From contig CP137679.1 of NCBI GenBank assembly GCA_037976565.1, forward strand, positions 6,477,710 to 6,541,709: a stretch of 64,000 nucleotides of DNA, given 5' to 3'. This DNA comes from Mesocentrotus franciscanus. Taxonomy: Eukaryota > Echinodermata > Echinoidea > Camarodonta > Strongylocentrotidae. The position numbers were made by a program, and so were the translations under genes. A model generated the notes under the pieces. It was not told where the DNA came from and did not search any database. It saw nothing but the letters and a program-made list of their open reading frames with translations. Within the stretch, counting starts at the first letter, position 1; each line of letters begins with the position of its first letter. Shown here in pieces: positions 11,001-22,700 of this stretch.

Positions 11001-12742
11001 TATAATATACTTGTCAATGATTGACTAAGAAACTATAAATCACAAAATTGATGTGCATTGTCACATTTGCTTGTTAGATCATGATAATTACATTTTCTGT
11101 GAAAACATGCAAATTAATCATGAATATGCATAAGATACATTGAACTGGTTTTTCAACTGGTATTCTACTGGTTTTAACTGGTAAATCAGCTGGCAATCTT
11201 CAATTGGTTTCAACTGGTAAATCATCTGGTAATCATCTACTGGTTTCAACTGGTAATTCAAGTGGTAATCATATTTTGGTTTTCAACTGGTAAAGCAACT
11301 GGTAATCATCTACTGGTTTTCAACTGGTAAATCAACTGGTAATCATCTACTGGTTTCCAACTGGAATCAGCTGGTATCAAATGGTCCAGTTTGGCCACTG
11401 TGCTGCAACCGGAATGAAGTTCAGAACTAGTAGATTTACCAGTAAGGCCCATTGGTTTTAACTGGTATCAACTAGGCTAATAATATACCAGTATACGCCT
11501 ATATAGTTTTCAAATGGAATCAGCTGGAAACACCCATTGGGTTTCAATATGTTCCAATCGGAAACAACTGGTCTCAAATGGTCCAATTTGGTTGTATATG
11601 GGTTTTAAACTGGAATCAACTGGTAGATGTACCAGTAACGCCTATTGTTTTTAACTGGTATCAACTGGTGTAACAATATACCAGTATGGTCAATTGGTTT
11701 CAACTGGAATCAACTGGTTTGTTTTCAGCATGTGCCAGTAGAGTCAATGGGTTTCAACTGGGATATACTGGTGCATGTGAAGTTTACCAGTTGTGTCAAC
11801 TGGTTTCAACTGGTACAACTGGTACCAGTTGAATCCAGTTGAAACCAGTAGAATAAACTGGCACATATTCCAGTTCCGTCAACTGGATTCAACTGGTACC
11901 AGTTGATTCCAGTTGATACCAGTTGACCTGGGAGGGCATAATGTGCGTCCGGGATTCCACGTACAGGTTGAAGTTACCTTCACGAAGAGACCTGATGTAC
12001 CGCAGCAACAGAAGCTCTAATGACAGGGTCTTAAGCCAAAAGTCAAAGTGGACACAGGCCTTTGCTCGCCGTACGCACAACTCATCAAAAGGCGGACTAT
12101 CTGGTTGAATGGCATCATGCAGTACCATCGGATGTGCATTCCTCAATGTAAGCTTGTTGGAGGAGTGTAAAAAGGCTTGCAGCTGTGACCTGGTGGGCAT
12201 GGCGGGTCTTGGTGACATGGCTGGCATGTATGAAGGAATTTGCTGTTCTGGAACTTGCAATGTCGGCCTGTACCAGGGCGTTTGTCCAGCCACTGTCTTC
12301 CAACCAGTCTCCCGGCAACTTCAACATAGCCATCTCGATTTGTAGACCATCAAACATGATCACAAAGTGATCCTCTCCGTGAGTGTCTGGCAAGAGCATA
12401 CAGGGGTTGGTCAGCGGCAAGGACAGCAATTTGACCTGGGTTCAAGTGCTGAACTGCTGCCTTGACGATGTTCATGGAGTGCCGTATCATTGCCACGGAG
12501 TGTGCATTATTGTCAAGAAACAGAGGCAACAGTGCGTTGATTGCTGCAGGTGGGATTACAGCTCGGTGTGTGTCAGCGTGGTAGGCAGACCACGATATCC
12601 AGCCATCCATGGTAGCCTTTTCAACAGCCGTCTTGACTTTGCTGAGCCACTTAAAGAACAATTTACCAGTACTATTGAGCAGTAATGCAAAGGAGCAGTT
12701 TTCCCGACTTAAATTGAGGTGTTTGCCGTATATTGCCTATAT
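8094..12742 (-). pseudogene. Decayed Academ-type transposase with XPG-like nuclease part and Cys-rich tail
   Basis: Reading on the minus strand: the open frame begins near 12742 without a Met. WISWSAYHADT, ALLPLFLDN, AAVQHLNPGQ and a DQPLYALA box follow (12661-12400). Next come GEDHFVIMFDGLQIEMA and HQVTAASLFTLLQQAY (12400-12170), then LLLRYIRSLREGNFNLYVES (to 11930). After the AACTGG island come MFALDHTHYSRWL and FVVHKTNKFSVMAIDQ (10190-10030), EMGNPFLEQSQDLLVIDT (9750) and ILDGAAVVQMLNPGTSRTF (9290). XPG-I-like HEEADTRLLLYVADAV (8870) and H3TH-like FHAFLGCDTVSAF (8630) follow. The C-terminus is a cluster of eight or more Cys (CTGRCKC, CTALCSCSGDC) ending in TAG at 8094. At least six frame breaks and an in-frame TGA near 8210 make it a pseudogene. 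I recognise this as a multicopy invertebrate family. The Academ/XPG label is from memory and the DDE residues were not proven. Confidence 0.6.
10196..11927. repeat. AACTGG/CCAGTT word island with GTCAA...TTGAC ends
   Basis: The flanks (10200-10735 and 11145-11930) are built almost wholly from AACTGG and its complement, often as the palindrome AACTGGTACCAGTT. The middle (10740-11145) is ordinary AT-rich DNA. The block begins GTCAA and ends TTGAC, and sits inside CCCAG...CTGGG. Removing it exactly leaves the transposase frame open across CAG|CTG. It is thus a precise insertion or an intron-like segment. On the coding strand it starts GT but ends AC, so it is not a normal GT-AG intron. Confidence 0.75.
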
Positions 12743-12929
12743 ACATGTAGCTGCCCACTGACCATGCTATGCATATGGTCAGTTACAAGACAAAGAATGG
12801 TCTGGTGCTAATTAGTGAAATAAACTAACTGAAAGTGATTAAGATGGGGGACTATGCAGGGGAACCACTCCTAAAGAAATTTGAGAACATAGGGGAGAAC
12901 AAATGACAAATAATGGGCAAACTTGTTGT

Positions 12930-13297
12930 AAACGTGAATTCAAAACTTGCTATTTTTTGTCAATTTTGACCTTGACCTTGATCTAAATGCGAAACCCTGA
13001 GTTCTGGCGATCTCGAAAGTATTACCAAATGAATTGGTATCCCCAATTTAGTTGGAAATGACGCCTTAAATGTTTTTCTGGACTATTTGGTTCAAAAGTT
13101 AAGCGTGTTTGTACATTAGAAAAGGCAGGACTGGCGGCCATTTTGGATTTGACCTCTCACGGTCCTCAGAGGTCAAATCTGATTTCCCTCCACATCTGAA
13201 AATGAATCTTATGGTCTAAACTAACTATGCTAGAAGTTTCATGCTTTTCTCAAAAAGTGCACAATTTTCATTATATGGGAGCTTATCCGCTGTACTA
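12930..13297 (-). repeat. Right terminal inverted repeat of the Academ-like transposon
   Basis: This is an inverted, ~90% similar copy of 6781-7110, including one ~171-bp subterminal unit (ACCTTGACCTTGATCTAAATGC side), the AAATGGCCGCC block and the terminal TAGTACAGCGG (as reverse complement). The tract 12743-12930 between gene and repeat holds no recognised feature and could contain the element's promoter. Confidence 0.7.
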
Positions 13298-13300
13298 TAT

Positions 13301-14350
13301 TGTTCACCACCATTCGACTTATGTCATATCTAAAACCCTTCCCACTCACTATTGTCCATAAGCGCCCGCTTATTCAAACTTATTCAACACAATCGGCTAT
13401 AAAGGGATCTGGTAACTTTGTCTTAAATCCTTAAACCTAACATTAAAATTACAAAACTCTTAAACCTTTAGGTCAATCAGGAACCCCTTCTTAGTCATTT
13501 TGAAGCACGTTTTTATTTATTTTTTTTATTTTATTTTTTTATATATATTTTTTTAATATATATATATTTTTTAATACAATACCATATCACAAACACTGAA
13601 AACACGCGGGGCCATGTATCTCAAATTTAAGATTATTAGGCGATCCCTTTATATTTAATAGTCGCTTTAATAGGGCTTAAATCAAATCACTGCCATGCAA
13701 TTTATTCGTTCAAAATTAAAATGATATCTAACATCGTTAATCTTCGTCCGCCTTATGAAACATGTACCAATTAATTAATACTGGTTATACGTACGTAAAG
13801 AAGTGAATATGGATAAACCATCGTCATACTTAACTTTCCTCTCGGAGGTACCTTTCTAGATTCCGAGAAGACGTCCCAGTATGAACTATCCGCTATGCCG
13901 TATACTCTGTAGAACCAAGTCCAATTAAAATTGAAACTTTTCTTCTGTTAAAATCCGATGTGAAATCCACGTATAATAATTTTCCAGTACGAAGTTTCCT
14001 CAGGCTCAATAAAGCCCAGCTAAGTTAAATTAATTTGCCACCGATTAATGTCTACATCCATCCTCTACAAAATCCACAAGGTGAATGAGAATTCTCTCAC
14101 CAACACCGTGGGAACCCAATCCATCCCGGCCAATTGAATTCCATACATACATTCAAAACATACCTCGCGCAAATTCCGTTTATAGCTACGCGCACATGAA
14201 TACCGCGCGGCTGACAACAAAGGGGCCCGGTATGTTATTGTTTCCTCTCAAGATGCCGCTAAAACTCATCACAAAAGAAACGCCGCCGCTGACGCGTGCT
14301 GTCACTGATGAATGTAAATCATTTATATCGCCCTACGTGCGATAAAATTC
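13301..14350. other. AT-rich spacer, no feature recognised
   Basis: There is a T/A-rich low-complexity run near 13505-13580. The rest is unique-looking DNA. Short frames such as 14085-14345 match nothing I know and lack coding character. Confidence 0.6.
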
Positions 14351-14351
14351 C

Positions 14352-15520
14352 TTATATACATATTGTACATCAGGCGCGGATCAAGGATTTCTTAGGGGGG
14401 CAAATTTGAATTTATGCGAGCCAAATATTGGTACGTATTGGTGACCAGCAGTGGCGTATAGGCAAAAACGTTTTGGGGGGCAGACAAAAAAATCCGCATC
14501 ACCCCTAGCTCTTATATGCAGGCCCGTTTTTCAAAGGGGGTAGGGGAGGCTAAAATATTTACGATCAGGTAGAGCGTAGCGTAAATTGGCGTGGGGTCTA
14601 GGAGCGAATTCTACTCCCATCCTACTCCCATCCTACAGAGGTAGAGGGAGGGTGTTCCCCACCTCTACCACCACCTCACCTCCACCACACCGGCAACCAC
14701 CTCTCCTCCCTCTACCACCATCTCTAGTTCCATCTAGAACCCTATTGCCTCTAGTACCCTATTGCCTCTCCTACTTCTACTACGATATTACCACTTCCAC
14801 CATATAACTTTTATTATTTCTACTACGATATTACCAGTACTATCATCCTGGACATGTTTTCCTCCTGAAGGCTATATAGTGGGCACTTTTAACTTTAAAG
14901 CACAAACATTGAAATAAGCTCCCTGTTAATCCACACAAACAAACACACACATAGTATTTACGCATGTCATTCTTCTGTACACAAACGCTAGCACATGTTT
15001 ACTCAATCACCTTAATATATTTACATAATTATATACATATTGTACATCAGGCGCGGATCAAGGATTTCTTAGGGGGGCCCAAATTTGAAATTATCCGAGC
15101 CAAACATTGGTACGTAATGGTGACCAGCAGTGGCGTATAGGCAAAAACGTTTTTGGGGGCAGACAAAAAATCCTAATCACCCCTAGCTCTTATATGCAGG
15201 CCCTGCTGAACGTTTTTCAAAGGGGGTGGGGGAGGCTAAAATATTTACGATCAGGTAGAGCGTAGCGTAAATTGGCGTGGGGTCTAGGGGCAAATTCTAC
15301 TCCCATCCTACCTCTACTACAGAGGTAGAGGTAGGGTGTTCCCCACCTCTACCACCACCTCACCTCCAAACCGGCAACCACCTCTCTTCCCTCTACCACC
15401 ATCTCTAGTTCCATCTAGAACCCTATTGCCTCTCCTACTTCTACTACGATATTACCACTTCCACCATATAACTTTTATTATTTCTACTACGATATTACCA
15501 GTAATATCATCCTGGATCTA
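14352..15520. repeat. Duplicated ~500-bp segment (two copies, ~672 bp apart)
   Basis: ATACATATTGTACATCAGGC begins a segment at about 14357 and again at about 15029. It continues through GGCGTATAGGCAAAAACG, the TTTACGATCAGGTAGAGCGT block and ACTACGATATTACCACTTCC. The start GGCGCGGATCAAGGATTTCTTAG resembles the ends of many GC-rich-tipped DNA transposons. An inverted, diverged piece (GATCGTAAATACTTTA with GGCCTGTATA) occurs at 18730-18910. The 165 bp between the copies (14857-15022) recurs inverted at 39537-39702. Confidence 0.75.
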
Positions 15521-16608
15521 CTACCATCCTACCTCTACCAACATCCTACCACTACCACCACCGTACATCTACTGCCATCCCACCCCTAAAAATACCCTAC
15601 CTCCACTACCATCCTACCTCTACCACCATCGTACCTTTACCACCACCTTATACGCACTAAGAAATAAAGGTACTATTCTGCTACAATAGCAGCACCCATT
15701 GATAAATAAGCGTAGGTGGATGCAAATCTGCACCCCCAATTGATAAATAAGCGTAGGTGGATGCAAATCTGCACCCCCAATTGGGCCCTTCTTTCTTACT
15801 GTGTACCACTAACACCACCCTACCTCTACTATCCTACCTCTACCCCCACTCAACTTCTACCACCACTCTACGTCTAATCCATCCTACCTCTACTACCACC
15901 TCTCATTCCTCTACCACCAACCTACTTCTGCCACCATCCTACCTCTACTACCATCCTACCTCCACCACCTCTTTTCCCTCTACCACCTCTCTTCCCTCAA
16001 TCACCTCTCCTCCCTCTACCACCACCCTACCTCTACCACCACCCTACCTCTCCTACTTCAACTACCGCCCTGGATCTACTACCATTTTATCTCTAATTCG
16101 ATCCTACCTCTACCACCACCCTACCTCCACTACCACCCTACAGTCCCTACTTCCACTACCATCCTACCTCCACAAATATCCTACCTCCACTACCATCCTA
16201 CCTCCACCACCTCTTTTCCCTCTACCACCTCTCTTCCCTCAATCACCTCTCCTCCCTCTACCACCACCCTACCTCTACCACCACCCTACCTCTCCTACTT
16301 CAACTACCGCCCTGGATCTACTACCATTTTATCTCTAATTCGATCCTACCTCTACCACCACCCTACCTCCACTACCACCCTACAGTCCCTACTTCCACTA
16401 CCATCCTACCTCCACTATCACCCTACCTCCACTACCTCCCTACCTCCACTATCACCCTACCTCCACTACCACGTACCTACTAGACCTCCACTACCACTCC
16501 TACCTCCACTATCACCCTACCTCCACTACCTCTCCTACCTCCACTACCACCCTACCTCCACTACCACCCTACCTTCACTGTCACCCGACCTCCACGGGGT
16601 CTGGTCGC
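15521..16608. repeat. CCTACCTCYACCACC minisatellite
   Basis: A short, variable unit (CTACCACCATCCTACCTCTA and relatives, about 15-18 bp) makes up almost all of this tract. It includes a near-exact 242-bp duplication (about 15951-16170 and 16193-16412) and a doubled 42-bp unit at 15699-15782. Long Ser/Thr/Tyr/Pro frames through it are repeat artefacts. Confidence 0.9.
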
Positions 16609-16611
16609 TAT

Positions 16612-17560
16612 TCATAAGGACCGCTATTCATAACGTGGAACTTCCCGCATACTTCCGGGACCGCTATTCATAATAGGAGAAGAGGGTCACTATTCATAAA
16701 CAAATGAGGACCGTTAATCTTAAGGACCGCTCTTAATAACGTGAGATGAGGGTCGCTATTTATAATTCATATTGAGGGTCATTACTCATAAGGACCGATA
16801 TTCGTAATACGAAATCAGGGTCGCTATCCGTAAAACGAGGAGAGGGTCGCTATTCATAATTTAAATAGATGGTCACTACTCGTGAGGACCGCTATTCATA
16901 ATACGAAATGAGGGTCTCTATTCATAATACGAGGAGAGGGTCGCTATTCATAATACGAGGAGAGGGTCGCTATTCATAATAGGAGCTGAGGGTCGCTATT
17001 CATAATACAAGGAGAGGGTCGATATTCATAATACGAAATGAGGGTCGCTAATCATAAAACGAGAAGGGGATCGCTATTCATAATACAAAAGGAGGGTCGC
17101 TATTCTTAAAACGAGTAGAGGGTCGCTAATCGCTATTCATAATACGAAATGAGGGTCGCTATTCATAATAGGAGTAGGGGTCGCTATTCCATCACAGGAG
17201 AAGAGGGTCGCTATTCATAATATGAAATGAGGGTCGCTATTCATAAAATCTATCTCTATATTATGAATAGCACCCTCTTCTCGTTTCATGAATAGCGACC
17301 CTCTTTTTTTTTTCGTATTATGAATAGCGACTCTCTACTCCTCTTATGAATAGCGACCCTCATTTCGTATAATGAATAGCGACCCTCTTCTCTTATTATG
17401 AATACCGACCGTCTTCTTTGATTATGAATAGCGATCCTTACGAATACTGACCCTTATGAGTAATGACCCTTTACTCAAATTATGAAAAGCGGTCCTTATG
17501 AATAGCGGTCCTTAGTTATGAATATCGAACCTTATGAATGGCGGTCCTTATGAATAGCGA
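16612..17560. mobile_element. Foldback element built from GGTCGCTATTCATAA words
   Basis: Units of about 26-30 bp (GAGGGTCGCTATTCATAATA) run forward from about 16612 to 17245 and in reverse complement (TTATGAATAGCGACCCTC) from about 17260 to 17560. The turn is near 17250. Both outer ends read GGTCGCTATTCATAAGGACC-like toward the outside, and CCTCCAC minisatellite lies on both sides, so it looks like an insertion into that array. No coding capacity and no clear target duplication were found. Confidence 0.75.
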
Positions 17561-17564
17561 CATT

Positions 17565-17715
17565 GACCCACCTCCACTACCTCCCTACCTCCACTATCAC
17601 CCTACCTCCACTACCTCCACTACCTCTCCTACCTCCACTACCTCTCCTACCTCCACTATCACCCTACCTCCACTATCACCCTACCTCCACTACCTCTCCT
17701 ACCTCCACTCAGGCG
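17565..17715. repeat. Remainder of the CCTCCAC minisatellite
   Basis: The array of CTACCTCCACTACCTCTCCT-type units seen up to 16608 resumes after the foldback insertion. Confidence 0.85.
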
Positions 17716-18140
17716 TGGATATAGGAGGGGCGAGCCTTGCCCCCGCAAAGAGAGAGAGAGAGAAGGAAAAGAAGGGAAAGGGAAAAAAAACAAGCTGTGG
17801 ATCGGGAGAGCAAAAGGCCCTTGCCTCCCCCAACCCCCGCCAACTAAAAAGAGAGAAGGAAGGGAAAGGGAAAGAGGAGAGCTAAAAGGGAACAAAAAAG
17901 AGGGAACAAAGAAAAGGGTGAAAAGAAGGGGAGATCAGTTGCGATTAATCCCGCCAACAACGTGTGGATCGAGCGCCCGGGAGGGCCAAAGGCCCTCTCC
18001 CCCCTCCCAGCAAACCTAAAAAGAGAAAGAAGGAAGGGAAGGGAAAGGTAAAGAGGAGAGAAAAGGAAAGAACAAACAAGAGAAAGAAGAAAGGTAGGGG
18101 AGATCAGTTGCGATTTTTCCCGCCAACAAGGTGTATATCG
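17716..18140. repeat. Purine-rich ~167-bp repeat, three copies
   Basis: Each unit opens with GTGGATCG-like sequence (near 17797, 17962 and, diverged, 18131). It continues into 70-110 bp of almost pure A/G and ends GGGGAGATCAGTTGCGATT. The long homopurine tracts could form triplex DNA. The frames through them are not genes. Confidence 0.8.
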
Positions 18141-18960
18141 GGGGTACGTGGCTACTGGTGTACTGACGGGCCCCTTGATGCTCATCTGACGGTAATTTAA
18201 TGCCCAAAACCCCTGAGCTTCCGGGGGCTCCGCCCCGTCGACCTCACCAGGTGGCCTAAGGCGGGCCCCTGAATGCTTCTCTGACCGTTATAAAATGCCT
18301 CAAATCCCTGCAGCTGGTTTCAGGGGGCTCAGCACCCTGGACCCCACGCCAATTAGTGACCTGCCAGTGTCATGAGTAAGGTATCAAGATATGCTCATCT
18401 GACTGTAATTAAATGCTCATACCCCCTGAGCTTTCGGGGGCTCCACCCCTTGACCCCCGCTGCATGGGGCTTAATTCCTAATGCTGGCTCCTCATCTGAC
18501 CGTAATAAAATGCCTAAAACGGTTTAGGCAATTTAACCCCTGAGTTTCCCTCCGCCCCCTGGACCCCGCCAAGGCCGTGCTCCTGAGCCCCACCAGGGAC
18601 CCTAATTTAAGGCGGGCCCCTAGACCCCACGCCAATTGCCAGTGTCATATGAAATATGGTATCAAAATATGCTTATCTGACCGTAATTAAATGTCTAAAA
18701 CCCCGAGCTTCTGGGGCTCTCCCCCGAGACCCCACGTCACTTTACGCTTTGCTCGCTCCACTCTATACCTGATCGTAAATACTTTAGCCCCCGGTCCCCC
18801 CACTTTGAAAAACGTTCCGCGGGGCCTGTATAAGGCTATATACAAGGGTCGCGCTATATAGGCTATACGCTCTACCTGATCGTAAATACTTTAACCCCCC
18901 CCCCACCCCCACTTTGTAAAATTAACGTAGCGTGCGCCCTGGTATATAGTTTGTGGTAGA
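18141..18960. repeat. Degenerate repeats with CCCCTGAGCTTYCGGGGGCTCC hairpins
   Basis: A unit containing CTCATCTGACYGTAATTAAATG and a short GC hairpin (CCCTGAGCTT...GGGGGCTCC) recurs about four times between 18180 and 18720. From about 18730 the sequence is an inverted, diverged copy of 14480-14620. Confidence 0.65.
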
Positions 18961-19450
18961 AAAGCACTTTGTATAATGATAATACTTTAGTATGGAAATA
19001 CAATTCAGCTTTAAAATGGTGTAAGTCATTACGATAGTTTTAAAAGCCATCAAATTTGAAAACGCATTTCGGCCATTATCGTATTAAACCCCGTAATTAA
19101 AAATGCCGGTTTAATTGAGCCTATAACTCCACTCTGAGACAGTAAGACACAGACAGTTAGTTTTGGCATGTGACATATATCAGCTTTAAAATGGTGTAGA
19201 GCATTATTTAGCTAGAATTTCATTCGATAGCATTAAAATCTAGTCTCTTAAATCATGATTACTCCTGTTGCCGAACTTGCCACCACAGACGTGCAAAATT
19301 TTCTTTTTCTTTTTCGATTGGACGTTTTGGAGACACTACAGCTACCTTAAGTTTCTACACACGTGTACTGTATTGGGCTACTTTTGGCGACCAATAACCG
19401 CGACCATTAAGGATTCGGGTGAAGTTAGCCCGGAAAACAATAGAATTCGC
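18961..19450 (+). mobile_element. Diverged solo copy of the satellite element terminus
   Basis: About one and a half diverged monomers (CAGCTTTAAAATGGTGTA, CGATAGTTTTAAAAGCCATC) are followed by the terminal segment, recognised by ACGTGCAAAATTTTCTTTTT and TTTGGAGACACTACAG. Divergence is clearly higher than within the main array, so this copy is older. Confidence 0.65.
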
Positions 19451-19790
19451 GCTATGGTGTCTTCAAAAAGAAAAACGAAAAATGAATGTGTAACATGGGT
19501 GATAAAGAGAAGATAAATTAGATAAAAGCTTGTACAAGAGTCTCGAATGTAAAAATAAAACGTGGCATAATTATAGCAGAACAAATACCTTATAAACTGG
19601 TACATTTCAAGCGTTGAAAACGTCTAATTTCAATTTCAAGTTGAGATTATGATACACCCCTTTAGGAACACGCAATTCTACGGAGTTTAGTTTATCAAAC
19701 GATTAGATGTACGTAACTTTTAGCATGTTAAGACAATTGTTAAATAAATTAATTGAGATTGAACTAAACAAAATACTAAATACTTTAGTT
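19451..19790. other. AT-rich spacer, nothing recognised
   Basis: Low-GC DNA without repeats shared elsewhere in the window and without coding character. Confidence 0.55.
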
Positions 19791-19793
19791 TGA

Positions 19794-22700
19794 AAAAGAA
19801 AATTTTGCACGTGTCGGCGGACGGTAACGTAAAAAGAAGTAAGAGAATAGATTTGGATGTTTTAAAAACTATCGTATGACATTTCAACTGAATAATGATT
19901 GCCACCATTTGAAAGGTGAGATCTTATTCTTTACTCTCATATGTGTCGAAGCAACTTGTCTGGGTCTTACTGTTTCAGATTGAATTTAGAGCTGAAAGCG
20001 GCATGTACGGGTTTATCCGGGCATTTCGAAAAATTGGACAAAAATCATTTTCTACTTTGATGGCTTTTAAATCTATCGTATGACATTTTAACTGAATAAT
20101 GGCCTACACCAATTTAAAGCTGAGATGTTATTCTTTACTCTCATATATGTCACATGCCGAAGCAAGTTGTTTGGGTCTTACTGTTTCAGATTGAATTTAG
20201 AGCTGAAACCGGCATGTACGGGGTTTATCCGGGCATTTCAGTGTATAATTGGACAAAAATCATTTTCTACTTTGATGGCTTTTAAAACTATCGTATGACA
20301 TTTTAACTGAATAATGGCCTACACCAATTTAAAGCTGAGATGTTATTCTTTACTCTCATATATGTCACATGCCGAAGCAAGTTGTTTGGGTCTTACTGTT
20401 TCAGATTGAATTTAGAGCTGAAACCGGCATGTACAGGGTTTATCCGCACTATACAGAAAATAATTGGACAAAATGCGTTTTATACTTTGACGGCTTTTAA
20501 AACTATCGTATGACATTTTAACTGAATAATGGCCTACACCAATTTAAAGCTGAGATGTTATTCTTTACTCTCATATATGTCACATGCCGAAGCAAGTTGT
20601 TTGGGTCTTACTGTTTCAGATTGAATTTAGAGCTGAAAGCGGCATGTACGGGGTTTATCCGGGCATTTCGAGTGTATTGGACAAAAATCATTTTCTACTT
20701 TGATGGCTTTTAAAACTATCGTATGACATTTTAACTGAATAATGGCCTACACCAATTTAAAGCTGAGATGTTATTCTTTACTCTCATATATGTCACATGC
20801 CGAAGCAAGTTGTTTGGGTCTTACTGTTTCAGATTGAATTTAGAGCTGAAACCGGCATGTACAGGGTTTATCCGCACTATACAAAAATAATTGGACAAAA
20901 TTCTTTTTAAACTTTGATGGCTTTTAAAACTATCGTATGACATTTTAACTGAATAATGGCCTACACCAATTTAAAGCTGAGATGTTATTCTTTACTCTCA
21001 TATATGTCACATGCCGAAGCAAGTTGTTTGGGTCTTACTGTTTCAGATTGAATTTAGAGCTGAAACCGGCATGTACAGGGTTTATCCGCACTATACAAAA
21101 ATAATTGGACAAAATGCGTTTTAAACTTTGACGGCTTTTAAAACTATCGTATGACATTTTAACTGAATAATGGCCTACACCAATTTAAAGCTGAGATGTT
21201 ATTCTTTACTCTCATATATGTCACATGCCGAAGCAAGTTGTTTGGGTCTTACTGTTTCAGATTGAATTTAGAGCTGAAAGCGGCATGTACGGGTTTATCC
21301 GGGCATTTCAGTGTATAATTGGACAAAAATCATTTTCTACTTTGATGGCTTTTAAAACTATCGTATGACATTTTAACTGAATAATGGCCTACACCAATTT
21401 AAAGCTGAGATGTTATTCTTTACTCTCATATATGTCACATGCCGAAGCAAGTTGTTTGGGTCTTACTGTTTCAGATTGAATTTAGAGCTGAAACCGGCAT
21501 TTACAGGGTTTATCCGCACTATACAGAAAATAATTGGACAAAATGCGTTTTATACTTTGATGGCTTTTAAAACTATCGTATGACATTTTAACTGAATAAT
21601 GGCCTACACCAATTTAAAGCTGAGATGTTATTCTTTACTCTCATATATGTCACATGCCGAAGCAAGTTGTTTGGGTCTTACTGTTTCAGATTGAATTTAG
21701 AGCTGAAACCGGCATGTACAGGGTTTATCCGGGCATTTCAGTGTATTGGACAAAATCATTTTCTACTTTGATGGCTTTTAAAACTATCGTATGACATTTT
21801 AACTGAATAATGGCCTACACCAATTTAAAGCTGAGATCTTATTCTTTACTCTCATATATGTCACATGCCGAAGCAAGTTGTTTGGGTCTTACTGTTTCAG
21901 ATTGAATTTAGAGCTGAAAGCGGCATGTACAGGGTTTATCCGGGCATTTCGAGTGTATAATTGGACAAAAATCATTTTCTACTTTGATGGCTTTTAAAAC
22001 TATCGTATGACATTTTAACTGAATAATGGCCTACACCAATTTAAAGCTGAGATGTTATTCTTTACTCTCATATATGTCACATGCCGAAGCAAGTTGTTTG
22101 GGTCTTACTGTTTCAGATTGAATTTAGAGCTGAAAGCGGCATGTACAGGGTTTATCCGGGCATTTCGAGTGTATTGGACAAAAATCATTTTCTACTTTGA
22201 TGGCTTTTAAAACTATCGTATGACATTTTAACTGAATAATGGCCTACACCAATTTAAAGCTGAGATGTTATTCTTTACTCTCATATATGTCACATGCCGA
22301 AGCAAGTTGTTTGGGTCTTACTGTTTCAGATTGAATTTAGAGCTGAAACCGGCATGTACAGGGTTTATCCGGGCATTTCGAGTGTAATTGGACAAAATCA
22401 TTTTCTACTTTGATGGCTTTTAAAACTATCGTATGACATTTTAACTGAATAATGGCCTACACCAATTTAAAGCTGAGATGTTATTCTTTACTCTCATATA
22501 TGTCACATGCCGAAGCAAGTTGTTTGGGTCTTACTGTTTCAGATTGAATTTAGAGCTGAAACCGGAAATACAGGGTTTATCCGCACTATACAAAAATAAT
22601 TGGACAAAATGCGTTTTAAACTTTGACGGCTTTTAAAACTATCGTATGACATTTTAACTGAATAATGGCCTACACCAATTTAAAGCTGAGATGTTATTCT

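Larger units (their letters stand above)
6781..13297. mobile_element. Academ-like DNA transposon, ~6.5 kb, TIR-bounded
   Basis: The left end TAGTGCAGCGGCTTAGC (6781) matches the inverted right end, whose reverse complement is TAGTACAGCGGATAAGC (ending 13297). TAT flanks both ends (6778-6780 and 13298-13300), a 3-bp target duplication. The inverted similarity continues inward for about 370 bp (ATTGTGCACTTTTTGAGAA..., the AAATGGCCGCC block, one ~171-bp unit). Inside are three extra subterminal units on the left, a nested MITE (7741-7970), a decayed transposase gene on the minus strand and the AACTGG island. The Academ assignment comes from remembered protein architecture (transposase, XPG-like nuclease, Cys-rich tail). 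Confidence 0.65.

Noticed and set aside
10196..11927. Ordinary GT-AG intron
   Set aside because: The coding-strand end is TTTTGAC with no AG at the junction that restores the frame; kept instead as an insertion or unusual intron.
14586..16338. Ser/Thr/Tyr/Pro-rich frames up to 193 codons
   Set aside because: Direct products of the CCTACCTCYACC minisatellite, with no start context or conserved motif.
17538..18207. Lys/Glu-rich and Phe/Leu/Ser-rich frames on opposite strands
   Set aside because: They follow from homopurine/homopyrimidine repeats and overlap each other on both strands.
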